From: Spirirestis rafaelensis WJT71-NPBG6
GTDB lineage: Bacteria; Cyanobacteriota; Cyanobacteriia; Cyanobacteriales; Nostocaceae
Assembly (NCBI GenBank): GCA_019359015.1
Contig: JAHHID010000001.1
Coordinates: 105,274-169,273 of the forward strand
Direction of reading: 5' to 3'
Length of the DNA: 64,000 nt
Position numbers and translations under genes: made by a program. This document shows, in pieces, positions 51,777-60,494 of the stretch (the first letter of the stretch is position 1; the number at the start of each line of letters is the position of its first letter). The notes under the pieces were generated by a model, which worked only from the letters and a program-made list of their open reading frames with translations, was not told the DNA's origin and did no database searches.

Positions 51777-52442
51777 ATGAAAAATTACATAGTTCGCCAC
51801 CTAGTCACTATTGGTATTACTAGCTTAGTTTTAGCTTCAACTACCGTCGTTTTTGCAGGATATAAGCCTCCTCGCGGTCAGCGTCCGCCAAGCACTCGGA
51901 CAACAACTACAGGTGGTAGGGGAGGATGTGAAACTAATGGAGAGGCATCTTTCAAGCTACTAGCCCCTCAAAAACACGTTGGACAAACCGCTTCTATTCG
52001 TCCTACCTTTGCTTGGTTTGTTCCTGACTCCAAACCCTTACCGATGGAATTTAGGCTGTATAAATATAATGCTCAAGGCGAACCTCAACTGCAACGGCAG
52101 TTTCAAATGCAGAGTAAATATGGAATTATGACTTTAGCCCTATCTAAAAATAAGCCTGGTCTTGAGGTGGGTAACAGGTATTTATGGCAGGTAGCAATCT
52201 TATGTGACCCTAACCAAGCAGCTAATGATTTAGTTGCAATGGCAGAAATAGATGTGGTAAAAATGCCTACACAGGTGCTTTTTGTCCGCAATACTCGTGC
52301 GAATGTAGATGTGTTAGCGGAAGCAGGTTTATGGTATGACGCACTTGGCGAAGCATTAAGGAGAGGACAAAAAGATGCTGTTTTGGAATTAATGAATAAT
52401 TTAGCTACTTTAGAAACTCCAAAAACAGCACAGCCTCAATAA
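51777..52442 (+). CDS. DUF928 domain protein, exported
   Basis: A 221-residue protein. The N-terminal signal peptide (about 1-27) ends at VVFAG. It is followed by a Pro/Arg/Thr linker and the DUF928 domain (about 55-205; SFKLLAPQKHVGQTASIRPT, VGNRYLWQVAILCDP, GLWYDALGEALRRG). DUF928 is a cyanobacterial family of unknown function, commonly next to CHASE2 and CHAT-TPR genes. Its neighbours here follow that pattern, so periplasmic partnership with the CHAT protein is a reasonable inference. Confidence 0.85.
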   Translation: MKNYIVRHLVTIGITSLVLASTTVVFAGYKPPRGQRPPSTRTTTTGGRGGCETNGEASFKLLAPQKHVGQTASIRPTFAWFVPDSKPLPMEFRLYKYNAQGEPQLQRQFQMQSKYGIMTLALSKNKPGLEVGNRYLWQVAILCDPNQAANDLVAMAEIDVVKMPTQVLFVRNTRANVDVLAEAGLWYDALGEALRRGQKDAVLELMNNLATLETPKTAQPQ

Positions 52443-52860
52443 GACAGAACCTACACTTTTCTAATACTGGCAAGCAAAGAAATATCTGGGCTAAATGCGA
52501 TCGCTCACTTCCCATCAGGCAATTTTTACCCTGGTATAGTACTGCCATTTGTATGACGCACTAGTACCGCTTCGCGGAAGTCAAAAGTCAAAAGTCAAAA
52601 GTCAAAAGTAATATGGAGTAAGCTTTTTAGCGATTGAGAATGGTTGGTTTATTTACGCCAGCCTGTACTAGGTGAAGCTCTGCGATTAGAGCATAAAGAT
52701 ATTATTAAAAAATAATTAAAAAATTTGCTGTTTTACAAAAATAGAACCAGCAACTACATCAAAACTTTAAAATATAAATTTAATTATTGGTAAATATTAT
52801 TATTCATCTGCCTTTAGATATAGTTAATTAAATATAAGGATAATTGTTTTAAAGTTAATT
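52443..52860. other. Intergenic region with heptamer repeats and AT-rich promoter region
   Basis: AGTCAAA is repeated four times at 52579-52609. The 3' half (52690-52860) is more than 75% A+T and ends in the region before the CHAT gene; its promoter probably lies there. A weak AAGGATAA stands at about 52838. Confidence 0.5.
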
Positions 52861-55701
52861 ATGAAAACTTTCCAGCTTGGGCTGGTTGTATTTTTTAGTA
52901 TCTTATTGTTGTCTGAAACAGTATTTGCTAATCCTCAGCGACCAGTAATAATTCAAGCTAATGCTAATTACTCGACAGGTGAAAAAGCTGTAGCAGAAGC
53001 GGAAAAACTCGCACAACAAGGAACAGCAGTATCGAAAAGACAGGCAATTAAGAAATATTTAGAGGTACTTCAAAGTTATAAAAATTTACCAGTCAGTGAA
53101 GCTTCTGTGCGCGAGGTTCGTTTTCAGTCCGCGATAATCTTGAAAAGGATTGGCAAAATTTATCAATCTTTGGCAGAGTCAGAACAAGCTTTAGCGTACT
53201 ACAACCAAGCATTACCAATCTTTACAGAATTGGGTGAGATTTCTCAACAGGCTAGAACTTTGCACGATTTAGGAATGCTTTATAACGTTTTTGGAGAAAG
53301 ACAAAAAGTTTTAGATTATTTAGAAGCAGCACAGCGACTTTATCAGCGAATAGGTGATGCGGGTGGAGTTGGATTAACTTTCTCTAATATGGGCTGGATT
53401 CACTATTTCTTTTTAGGTGCTAGACAAAAAGGAATAGAATTATATGAACAGGCGTTAAAAGTTTATCAAAAAGCAGGCGATCGCACTGGTGAATCTAATA
53501 CTTTATCGCAAATAGCTTGGGGTTATTACGGGTTAGGGGACAATCAAAAAGCTCTCAACTACTACAAACAAGCAATAGAAGTCGCAAAGCAAGCAGGTTA
53601 TAAATCTGGAGAAGCTGGGGCTTCTATTTATATTAGTCAAGTTTATGAGGCTTTGGGCAAAAAACAACTAGCCTTAGATGCACTAATGAGAGCGCAAAAG
53701 CTTTATCAAGAGTTGGGAAATAGTTCAGAATTAGCTAGAGTTTATCGACATCTTGGCTCAGTTTATTGGACATTTGAGGAGCCACAGAAAGCAGTAGAAT
53801 TTTATCATAAATCAGTGTTAGCTTATCGGGAATTAGGCGAAAAACTTGACGAAGGACATATTCTATGGGATCTAGGACTATTGTACAACCACATGGGCGA
53901 TCCTCAAAAGGCATTAAATACTTTAAACCAATCATTATCAATTAAGAAAGCAACACGCGATCGCTATGGCGAAGCTGATGCACTTTATCAGATTGCTCGT
54001 GTTGAGAGTGAGCAAAATAATCTTACAGTAGCCTTAAGCAGAATGGAGGCTTCTATTAAAATTACTGAGGATTTGCGAAGCAGTGTTTCTAGTCAAAACC
54101 TTCGCACCTCTTTCTTTTCTATGAGGCGGGATAGATACGATTTTTATATCGATCTATTAATGAAGTTGCATAAAAATAATCCATCAGCAGGGTATACTGC
54201 TAAGGCACTTCACGCCAGTGAACGTTTCCGCGCCCGCAGTCTTTTAGAATTACTCGCTGAAGCTAAAGCAGATATTGGTACTAGCGTTAATACAGAATTG
54301 CTACAACAAGAAAGCACGCTGAGGAAGCAAATTGATAGTCTAGAAAAACGTCAAGTTGAACTGTTAGATAGTCAGCATACACCAGAACAAGCAACTGCTT
54401 TAGAAACAGAACTTTTTCAGCTTTATCAACAATATGAAGAAATCAAAGCAGAGATTAAAGAAACCAGTCCTGGTTATGCTGCCATTACTCAACCACAACC
54501 TCTAACTTTATCAGAAATTCAATCAACTTTACTGGATGACAACACCCTGCTTTTAGAATACTCATTAGGAGAGGATCGCAGTTATCTTTGGGCAGTAACG
54601 AAAACAACTATTAATAGTTATGAGTTACCTAAACAGGCAGATATCGAAAAAGCTATACAACGTTTTCAGCAAGAAGAATTAGTACCAATTAAAATGCGTC
54701 CCGCCCAAGGTGCTTTAGCAGTAGATACTCTCAGTCAAATTTTGCTAAAACCTGTGGCTAAACAACTCGGAAATAAAAGATTAGTCATCGTTGCTGATGG
54801 GCGGTTACAAACCATACCTTTTAGTGCTTTAGTAATTCCCGAAAAATCGCAACATCAAAATGGTTTTGTGCCGTTGATGACGCAGCATGAAATTGTTAAT
54901 TTACCTTCAGCATCTACCTTAGCTGCATTAAGAAATCAAGTTAAAGGGCGACAAGTTGCACCTAAGACTATAGCTGTACTTGCCGATCCGGTCTTTGGTA
55001 AAAACGATGGACGGTTTAAAAACAATACAGCTAATTCAAGTAATGGCACAATACCCAATTTAGAAAATGTGCCAATTACAGAAGTAGAGTTAAAAGATTC
55101 TCTCCGAGATGCAGGGATAAATTTAACGCGACTTTTGGGAACGCGCACGGAAGCTGAGGCAATTATGGCTTTAGTTCCCGATACAGAAAGAACGCAATAT
55201 TTTGATTTTCAGGCAAATAAAGCTAGTGCAACTAACCCTGATTTAGCCCAGTATCGCATTATTCATTTTGCGACTCACGGCATTCTGAATACTGTGCGTC
55301 CAGAGTTATCAGGGGTTGTGATGTCGTTAGTAGATGAACAAGGAACACCCCAGAATGGTTTTTTGCGACTGCGCGATATTTTTAATTTGCGTTTACCCGC
55401 AGAGTTAGTTGTTTTGAGTGCGTGTCAAACAGGTCAAGGTCAGGAAGTTAAAGGGGAAGGTATTATTGGACTAACGCGGGGGTTTATGTATGCGGGTGCG
55501 GCGCGGGTGCTGGTGAGTTTGTGGAAGGTTGACGACCAAGCAACAGCAGAGTTGATGAAGCGGTTTTATCGAGGGATGTTACAAGAGAAGTTAACACCTG
55601 CGGCGGCTTTGAGACAAGCACAAGTGGAGATGTCGCAGATACCGCAGTGGAGTTCTCCTTATTATTGGGCAGCTTTTGTGCTTCAGGGTGAGTGGCGATA
55701 G
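52861..55701 (+). CDS. TPR-CHAT protein, exported
   Basis: A 946-residue protein. Signal peptide at residues 1-24 (cleavage near VFANP). TPR repeats run from about 60 to 430, each with the QALAYYNQALPIFTELGE kind of unit. A helical linker (about 470-560) leads to the caspase-like CHAT domain (about 640-946). The catalytic dyad is present: His in IIHFATHGILN (about 804) and Cys in VVLSACQTGQG (about 852). A peptidase active in the periplasm or outside the cell is inferred; the family elsewhere includes regulated proteases. The last residues, YYWAAFVLQGEWR, are the standard CHAT end. The cluster of exported small proteins downstream suggests possible partners or substrates. Confidence 0.93.
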   Translation: MKTFQLGLVVFFSILLLSETVFANPQRPVIIQANANYSTGEKAVAEAEKLAQQGTAVSKRQAIKKYLEVLQSYKNLPVSEASVREVRFQSAIILKRIGKIYQSLAESEQALAYYNQALPIFTELGEISQQARTLHDLGMLYNVFGERQKVLDYLEAAQRLYQRIGDAGGVGLTFSNMGWIHYFFLGARQKGIELYEQALKVYQKAGDRTGESNTLSQIAWGYYGLGDNQKALNYYKQAIEVAKQAGYKSGEAGASIYISQVYEALGKKQLALDALMRAQKLYQELGNSSELARVYRHLGSVYWTFEEPQKAVEFYHKSVLAYRELGEKLDEGHILWDLGLLYNHMGDPQKALNTLNQSLSIKKATRDRYGEADALYQIARVESEQNNLTVALSRMEASIKITEDLRSSVSSQNLRTSFFSMRRDRYDFYIDLLMKLHKNNPSAGYTAKALHASERFRARSLLELLAEAKADIGTSVNTELLQQESTLRKQIDSLEKRQVELLDSQHTPEQATALETELFQLYQQYEEIKAEIKETSPGYAAITQPQPLTLSEIQSTLLDDNTLLLEYSLGEDRSYLWAVTKTTINSYELPKQADIEKAIQRFQQEELVPIKMRPAQGALAVDTLSQILLKPVAKQLGNKRLVIVADGRLQTIPFSALVIPEKSQHQNGFVPLMTQHEIVNLPSASTLAALRNQVKGRQVAPKTIAVLADPVFGKNDGRFKNNTANSSNGTIPNLENVPITEVELKDSLRDAGINLTRLLGTRTEAEAIMALVPDTERTQYFDFQANKASATNPDLAQYRIIHFATHGILNTVRPELSGVVMSLVDEQGTPQNGFLRLRDIFNLRLPAELVVLSACQTGQGQEVKGEGIIGLTRGFMYAGAARVLVSLWKVDDQATAELMKRFYRGMLQEKLTPAAALRQAQVEMSQIPQWSSPYYWAAFVLQGEWR

Positions 55702-55746
55702 ACACATAGTTTTGTCAATTTGTCAATTTATTTTTCGGAAATTAAC

Positions 55747-55773
55747 TTTGCACTTTTCGGTAGTGCTTTACTT
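55747..55773 (+). promoter_or_regulatory. Upstream block related to the shared motif, first copy
   Basis: TTTGCACTTTTCGGTAGTGC is followed by TTTACTT. It resembles the block found before three other exported-protein genes (CAGTTTT-GGTAAT-ACTGG) and contains a GCACT/AGTGC hairpin. It lies about 70 bp upstream of the next gene. The most divergent copy. Confidence 0.35.
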
Positions 55774-55842
55774 ACAGAACTTTTCTATTCTCAAACCAGA
55801 AGTAAACATTCCTGATTTTGTACTTTAATAGCATTACCTGTG

Positions 55843-56358
55843 ATGAATTTTGCCAGAATTCGCAAATTTTCTACTGTGCTAGCTTTCTTAGTGAGTGGTG
55901 GGTTAAGTTTATCCAGCAGCATTTTACCTGCACTTGCAATTCCTCAACAATTTAATATCGTAGGTGGGAGCTTAGTTTTTGCGGATAGTGGTCGATGGGT
56001 TCCTTTCCGTTGGAGGGATGGCGGGAACATGAATGTCCTTCATGCAAACGCTGGAACCGTTAATGGTACTCCAGTCCTAGTTGTTGTTGGTGGAGATGGA
56101 ACCTTACTGTATAGGGTTGGAAATGCTTCTCGTTCATCATCTTTTTTCTTGAGCGGCTATGCAGGTTCCTTTAGATGGGGACAACCTGGACAGCATAGAG
56201 ATGGATTAATGAGGGCAAAAGCAGTAGACAGTGTTACTCCTGTTGGTTCTAATGCAGTCCGAATTAGCATAATTGGTGGAAATGGAGCTAGATGTACCCT
56301 TGATGCTGGAATTTACGATTTAGACAAAGCTGATTGGAGATCATGGGATTGTTTGTAA
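55843..56358 (+). CDS. Exported protein of unknown function, 171 aa
   Basis: Signal peptide about 1-33 (SVLAFLV-type core, cleavage after LPALA). The mature part is beta-rich (FNIVGGSLVFADSGRWVPFR, GTVNGTPVLVVVGGDGTLLY, RVGNASRSSSFFLSG), with two Cys near the end (GARCTLDAG and DWRSWDCL) likely forming a disulfide. Family unknown. ATG 55843 is preferred to GTG 55840. A piece of this gene (DGTLLYRVGNA) recurs as a fragment at 57743-57795. Confidence 0.7.
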   Translation: MNFARIRKFSTVLAFLVSGGLSLSSSILPALAIPQQFNIVGGSLVFADSGRWVPFRWRDGGNMNVLHANAGTVNGTPVLVVVGGDGTLLYRVGNASRSSSFFLSGYAGSFRWGQPGQHRDGLMRAKAVDSVTPVGSNAVRISIIGGNGARCTLDAGIYDLDKADWRSWDCL

Positions 56359-56391
56359 CGAGTGATTCCTCGTCGCTTCTGCATCAGTACG

Positions 56392-56510
56392 CATAAGCGA
56401 TTGCTCTGGTATGTAATTTTCACGAGAGTAGCGAACTGACAAGTCAGCGCTTACGCTATCGCCTTATTCTTGAGTAGCTTTTCTGGTTCAGGGTGAGTGG
56501 CAGTGAGTCT
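56392..56510. repeat. CHAT-tail repeat copy with nested insertion
   Basis: TTGAGTAGCTTTT and GGTTCAGGGTGAGTGGCAG (56464-56506) match the 3' end of the CHAT gene. Before it, ATGTAATTTTCACGAGAGTAGCGA and ATCGCC form a HIP1-type site split by about 23 bp (ACTGACAAGTCAGCGCTTAC), itself a GTCAG-containing small repeat. Confidence 0.6.
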
Positions 56511-56532
56511 GTAGCGAAGATAACCAGGATTT

Positions 56533-56557
56533 CAGTTTCTGGTAATGACTGGTTAAT
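56533..56557 (+). promoter_or_regulatory. Shared upstream block, second copy
   Basis: CAGTTTCTGGTAATGACTGG followed by TTAAT. It is near-identical to the copies at 57123 and 60419 and lies about 78 bp before the downstream start. It probably marks a common promoter or regulator site. Confidence 0.5.
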
Positions 56558-56634
56558 CCTATGCCTAGTATTGTTAATTCAAGCTGATCAACAGGGAAAC
56601 AGCATACCCTGAACTCAAAACTTTTCATTAGGTA

Positions 56635-57030
56635 ATGGCAATAAAGATGAAGAAAATTTCAGTTTTAACATTGACAACCGCACTAACCCTAGTAGTGGGT
56701 AATAAAATAGCACTCTCACAAGTGACAACACAAGAATTCTTCAATCCAGCACTTACAAACCCTAACGGACAGACTCTTAATATTGCGGGTTGTGTAAAGT
56801 CCGATAGATTTTCCAATGTTTGTGGAGAGGATGCACGAGGGGTAGCGGCAAGAGAGTTTTGTAAAGCTAAAGGATACTCTAGTTGGCACAGAAATCAGGT
56901 AACTGACATGGGGTGGAAGAATCGTAAAACTCAATGGGCGTGGCGAGATTCAGATCAAGGTTCTGGAAATTTTGTGTCTGATGTATCATCTTTTACGTTT
57001 ACTTATATTTCATGTGCCAGAAGAACTTAA
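56635..57030 (+). CDS. Exported small protein, 131 aa
   Basis: Signal peptide (about 5-29; ISVLTLTTALTLVVGNKIA, cleavage near LSQVT). The mature domain of about 100 residues has five Cys (CVKSDRFSNVCGEDARGVAA, FCKAKGYSSWHRNQV, YISCARRT) and many aromatic residues. No known family. The start is uncertain between ATG 56635 and ATG 56647; both are upstream of the signal core. It lies in the run of exported genes after the CHAT gene. Confidence 0.68.
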   Translation: MAIKMKKISVLTLTTALTLVVGNKIALSQVTTQEFFNPALTNPNGQTLNIAGCVKSDRFSNVCGEDARGVAAREFCKAKGYSSWHRNQVTDMGWKNRKTQWAWRDSDQGSGNFVSDVSSFTFTYISCARRT

Positions 57031-57122
57031 CAAATTTATCAATGTTAGTAGAGCCTGAGATAGTTTCAGGAAGTATTTAGAAAAAGTGAATTGAGCATTT
57101 CACATTTCTGAAATTAAAATTA

Positions 57123-57145
57123 CAGTTTTGGTAATAACTGGTTAT
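57123..57145 (+). promoter_or_regulatory. Shared upstream block, third copy
   Basis: CAGTTTTGGTAATAACTGG followed by TTAT, 56 bp before the start of the frameshifted exported-protein gene. The preceding 40 bp (GCATTTCACATTTCTGAAAT) also resemble the sequence before the copy at 60419. Confidence 0.5.
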
Positions 57146-57201
57146 AGAGGTTATTCATCTCCTTAACATTAATCTTCTAGTGGTAATTCAAGGACAGCAA
57201 A

Positions 57202-57740
57202 ATGAACAATGTGAATCGTAAAGCATTTATTTATTTAATTACTCTTTCATTAATTGTATCTAGTATAGTTTCGCTTACTCAAACATCAGTTCAAGCTGGA
57301 TGGATACGTAATACAGTAAATTCAATCAAAAAAGAAGGTAACAATTGCATACGTGGAGGATGCGATCCAACCAGAACAACCCCGCGTGAAACCTTGAGAA
57401 CCTTAACAGGTGAAAGAGCGATTGGGGCTGCTACAAATCGTTGGTTAAATCGTCAAGTGCGCGTGCAAGGAGCGAAAGTAAATAGCTTTAAACAAAGATT
57501 AATAAATGAAATTATAATGCTCAATGTATGGAATTACTGCCTGACATGGAAGGTGTTTGTTCAGAATTAAATAGTTTTCATGGCTTAAATATGAGAATTA
57601 AACAAATTTCTTGGGATACAATTATCGCTAATTACGGTGGAAATATAGATTATTTACGAAACTGTGTTAACACACCAGGAATACCATTTGATCGTTCTCA
57701 AAGCTTCTCTTGTGTGAATCTATCCAATTACACACAATAA
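57202..57740 (+). pseudogene. Exported small protein gene, frameshifted
   Basis: The first frame (57202-57570) gives a signal peptide (ITLSLIVSSIVSLTQTSVQA, about 13-32) and a basic mature part up to FKQRLINEI. The other frame continues NYNAQCMELLPDMEGVCSEL to a stop at 57740, with Cys residues and a normal-looking end. The switch lies at about 57505-57520. Read together they make one protein of about 178 residues. Family unknown. Decay or sequencing error could explain it. Confidence 0.55.
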
Positions 57741-57742
57741 TT

Positions 57743-57795
57743 AGATGGAACCTTACTCTACAGAGTTGGAAATGCTTGTCGCTCATCATCTTTAT
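57743..57795 (+). pseudogene. Fragment duplicated from the 55.8-kb exported-protein gene
   Basis: GATGGAACCTTACTCTACAG and AGTTGGAAATGCTTGTCGCTC closely match the interior of that gene at about 56096-56150, coding for DGTLLYRVGNACRSSS. There is no start codon and it runs directly into the CHAT-tail repeats. Confidence 0.65.
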
Positions 57796-58074
57796 CATTG
57801 GGTAGCTTTTGTACTTCAGGGTGACTGGGCTTTTGTTAAGGCGATCGCTCACAAGCGTGTAGTTTTTGCAAGAATAGCGATCGCTTTATCATTAGGGAGC
57901 TTTTGTACTTCAGGGTGACAGGGCTTTTGTTAAGGCGATCGCTCAATGCGTGTAGTTTTACAAGAATAGCGATCGCTTTATCATTGGGTAGCTTTTGTAC
58001 TTCAGGGTGACTGGGCTTTTATTAAGGCGATCGCTCACGAGTGTGTAGTTTTTGCAAGAATAGCGATCGCTTTT
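57794..58074. repeat. Three tandem copies of a CHAT-tail/HIP1 repeat (about 93 bp each)
   Basis: Copies start at 57794, 57888 and 57980. Each reads ATCATTGGGTAGCTTTTGTA, CTTCAGGGTGACTGGGCTTT, GTTAAGGCGATCGCTCA, GTGTAGTTTTTGCAAGAATA and GCGATCGCTTT, with few changes. The first 40 bp match the end of the CHAT gene, where YYWAAFVLQGEW is encoded; here they would read as YHWVAFVLQGDW. Confidence 0.85.
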
Positions 58075-58125
58075 AAAATATCAGCCGTAAATATACATTT
58101 CAATTAACACGATTTAAGAAAAATT

Positions 58126-58695
58126 ATGAGGAATAAAACAACATTATTAGTAGCGATCGCCACTTTTACCCTAACTCAATCAGTTAACTTTACTCAAGAT
58201 TCTTATAGTGCTATTGCTCAGAATATTCCCAAAGCAGAGTGTAATTCTAATTACGGGCAAATTGCCTGCGGTTATAATTGCGTAGCTAACTATGGAGTAG
58301 TGCGTTGCGCTGAGTGGCCTGGTGGTGTTTGTGAAGCTAACTACGGAAAAGTTGTTTGCGGCCCACCAGCACCTCTTAACTGGGCTTCTCTATATGGCAA
58401 TAGCAATACCTCTAGTCATAGTAATAATCCAAATGGCACTGTACCTCGGATTAACTGGGGTATTTTTAGCTATGGAGGTAGCTCAATAGAATGTCAACGA
58501 AGAGCTTATTCTTCTATGCAAAACTTAGGCATGGTTAGCTTAGAGCAAGGAGAAAATAATCGATTTAAATATGTTAGGGGTAATTGGGAGAATAATACCT
58601 TAGCTATTTTTGTTGCTGGAAGCAATCAAGAATACGTTGATAATATTAGGAAAAACTTAGTTAAAAACATAGGTTTGCAACTGAAGGGATTTTAA
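58126..58695 (+). CDS. Exported Cys-rich protein, paralogue A, 189 aa
   Basis: Signal peptide about 1-22 (LLVAIATFTLTQSVNF). A Cys-rich module follows at about 37-82: AECNSNYGQIACGYNCVANY and GVVRCAEWPGGVCEANYGKV, then VCGPP. The NYG-x-x-x-C-G units repeat three times, a pattern seen in small exported cyanobacterial proteins. The C-terminal half (about 100-189) is alpha/beta. It is nearly identical to the gene at 61212. Relative to that copy, 30 bp are missing between AATAATACC direct repeats (58591). Function unknown. Confidence 0.75.
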   Translation: MRNKTTLLVAIATFTLTQSVNFTQDSYSAIAQNIPKAECNSNYGQIACGYNCVANYGVVRCAEWPGGVCEANYGKVVCGPPAPLNWASLYGNSNTSSHSNNPNGTVPRINWGIFSYGGSSIECQRRAYSSMQNLGMVSLEQGENNRFKYVRGNWENNTLAIFVAGSNQEYVDNIRKNLVKNIGLQLKGF

Positions 58696-58739
58696 TTATT
58701 TAAATGCTAAATGCTGTCAGTCATGAAATTAGAATTTCA

Positions 58740-58860
58740 CTATAGCTGGAACTAGATACTATAAAACAAAGCTTCCAAAATAATCTAGTAAGGTTTTTGT
58801 CAAAGCGAACGCTCAATTTGTGTAGTTTTTGCAAGAGTAGCGATCGCTTGATTATCGGTT
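58740..58860. repeat. 3' flank of the duplication with repeat half-unit
   Basis: CTATAGCTGGAACTAGATAC and the following 50 bp are almost identical to 61843-61960, after the sister gene. It includes GTGTAGTTTTTGCAAGAGTA and GCGATCGC, the right half of the CHAT-tail repeat unit. Duplicated along with the gene. Confidence 0.75.
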
Positions 58861-58886
58861 GACTTTTTTAGTTTGTTATATTATCT

Positions 58887-60341
58887 ATGCGTTGTTTAAT
58901 TACTGCCTTCCTATCCGCTACCTTTTTATCCTTGCAAGTTCCCAGCGTCCTTGCACAGGACTTGCGTTTTGAGTTGCAACAAGCTTTAGAAGCTAAAAAT
59001 TGGAATCGCGCCATTGAAATTGTAGACAAGTTGATTCAAACAAATCCACAAGAAGCTCAACAACTAAGACAATATAAGACACAATTACAAAACCGATTAC
59101 CCAAAACACCTGCATCCACAACACAAACTCCACAATCCCCTAATTCCCCAGCAGCCACCTCAAAACCTGCTAATTTTACTGTCATTACTCCAGTTAATCC
59201 TTCAGCATGGCAAAATGCCCGACTGTTACGCACTATAGAAATTCGTCATCCCGTCTCTGTTGCTGCTATTAGCACTGATGGAAAAACTTTAATTACAGGC
59301 AGAACTGGAACATTAGAAATGCGAAATTTGGAAACTGGAGAGTCTAAGTCTCTATTAGATTGGGTTCCTCAAGATTGGAAAAACCAAATAACGATTACTG
59401 CGATCGCCATTAGCCCGAATGGAACTCAGTTTATCACCAGCAGTAACGGTATTGCCACAAAAACCAGCAGAAGAAATAATTCTAGTGGATGTTCTTCTGA
59501 TAGTTCTAGCTTTAATTGTGGTATTTCATTAGGAAGTTCACAAAGCACGACTTTGATGAACGGAGAGGCTGTACAAGTGTGGGACTTACAAACGGGTCGG
59601 CAGTTAGGTAGCTTAATTGAAACAGGAGGTTTTTCAGGATTGGGGATTGGTGGAATTGGTGGAAGCTACAACTTATTACGTTATAGCAATGATGGCAAAA
59701 CTTTTTTGGCTGCTAATTCAGCACAAGGAATCACTTGGGATACCAACTCTGGTCAACAAGTGCGTTCTTGGAAAATTGAACGAGGACATAATTTCTGTTC
59801 TCAAAATGTAGATGTCAGTTCTGACTTGAATAGTTTAGTTAGTGTAGGTATAAAAACTTTTTCTGAGAGTATCAACCAAGGTGCTGCTGGTCGAATACAA
59901 AACTTAGCAACGGGTGCAACTCAAACCTTAATTTTGAATTCGCCTTCTACTAATGAAGAAGCCTCAGATACACTTAGCGCAAGACGGCTTGATATAGCAT
60001 CAAGAGGTTGTGCAGCTATTAGTCCTGATGCACAAATGGTTGCTATTGGGAGTAAAGACACTCTTGTAGTTTGGCAGGCATCTACACAAAAATTACTGTA
60101 TCAACTGACTCTACAAAATTCATCCGCCCAATCGCAAAGTTCTGATGCTACTCTCGCGTTTAGTCCAGATAGCCAAGTGCTTGCAGTCGGAAGTGACGAG
60201 AACAAAATTTTATTGTTGAATGCCCAGAACGGAAAACAGCTTGCAACTTTGACAGGACGCTTTCTTACCTTCAGCCCTGATGGACGTTCTCTACTCAGTA
60301 CGAATACTAATGGCAAAGTTCAGATTTGGGGGGTTGAGTAG
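58887..60341 (+). CDS. Exported WD40-repeat protein
   Basis: A 484-residue protein. Signal peptide about 1-23 (LSLQVPSVLAQ). Residues 25-70 form a TPR-like helical pair (LRFELQQALEAKNWNRAIEI), then a Pro/Thr/Ser-rich linker (about 75-100). A WD40-type propeller covers about 110-484, with repeats such as VSVAAISTDGKTLITG, ITAIAISPNGTQFITSS, LAFSPDSQVLAVGSDENKIL and LTFSPDGRSLLSTNTNGKVQ. A Ser/Cys-rich loop (RRNNSSGCSSDSSSFNCG) is inserted near 195. No enzymatic motif. Probably a periplasmic scaffold within the CHAT island. Confidence 0.85.
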   Translation: MRCLITAFLSATFLSLQVPSVLAQDLRFELQQALEAKNWNRAIEIVDKLIQTNPQEAQQLRQYKTQLQNRLPKTPASTTQTPQSPNSPAATSKPANFTVITPVNPSAWQNARLLRTIEIRHPVSVAAISTDGKTLITGRTGTLEMRNLETGESKSLLDWVPQDWKNQITITAIAISPNGTQFITSSNGIATKTSRRNNSSGCSSDSSSFNCGISLGSSQSTTLMNGEAVQVWDLQTGRQLGSLIETGGFSGLGIGGIGGSYNLLRYSNDGKTFLAANSAQGITWDTNSGQQVRSWKIERGHNFCSQNVDVSSDLNSLVSVGIKTFSESINQGAAGRIQNLATGATQTLILNSPSTNEEASDTLSARRLDIASRGCAAISPDAQMVAIGSKDTLVVWQASTQKLLYQLTLQNSSAQSQSSDATLAFSPDSQVLAVGSDENKILLLNAQNGKQLATLTGRFLTFSPDGRSLLSTNTNGKVQIWGVE

Positions 60342-60418
60342 TTTGTTGACCTAAATAAGTGGCAATAAGTATTTAATAAAAGTTAAGTAAACATTTCACT
60401 TGTATAAAATCAAGATTG

Positions 60419-60443
60419 CAGTTTTCGGTAATGACTGGTTAAT
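60419..60443 (+). promoter_or_regulatory. Shared upstream block, fourth copy
   Basis: CAGTTTTCGGTAATGACTGG followed by TTAAT, 51 bp before the chosen start of the downstream exported-protein gene. The upstream part (ACATTTCACTTGTATAAAAT) resembles that of the copy at 57123. Confidence 0.5.
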
Positions 60444-60494
60444 GTGAATAGAATTAATCTAAGTAATAGTTTAGCTTTTGAACAAGAAAAGAAA

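Noticed and set aside
55484-55705. 73-aa minus-strand frame over the CHAT gene end
   Set aside because: It is the antisense of conserved CHAT coding sequence.
57794-58074. The tandem repeat as a CRISPR array
   Set aside because: The whole unit is conserved with no variable spacers, and the period (about 93 bp) is too long.
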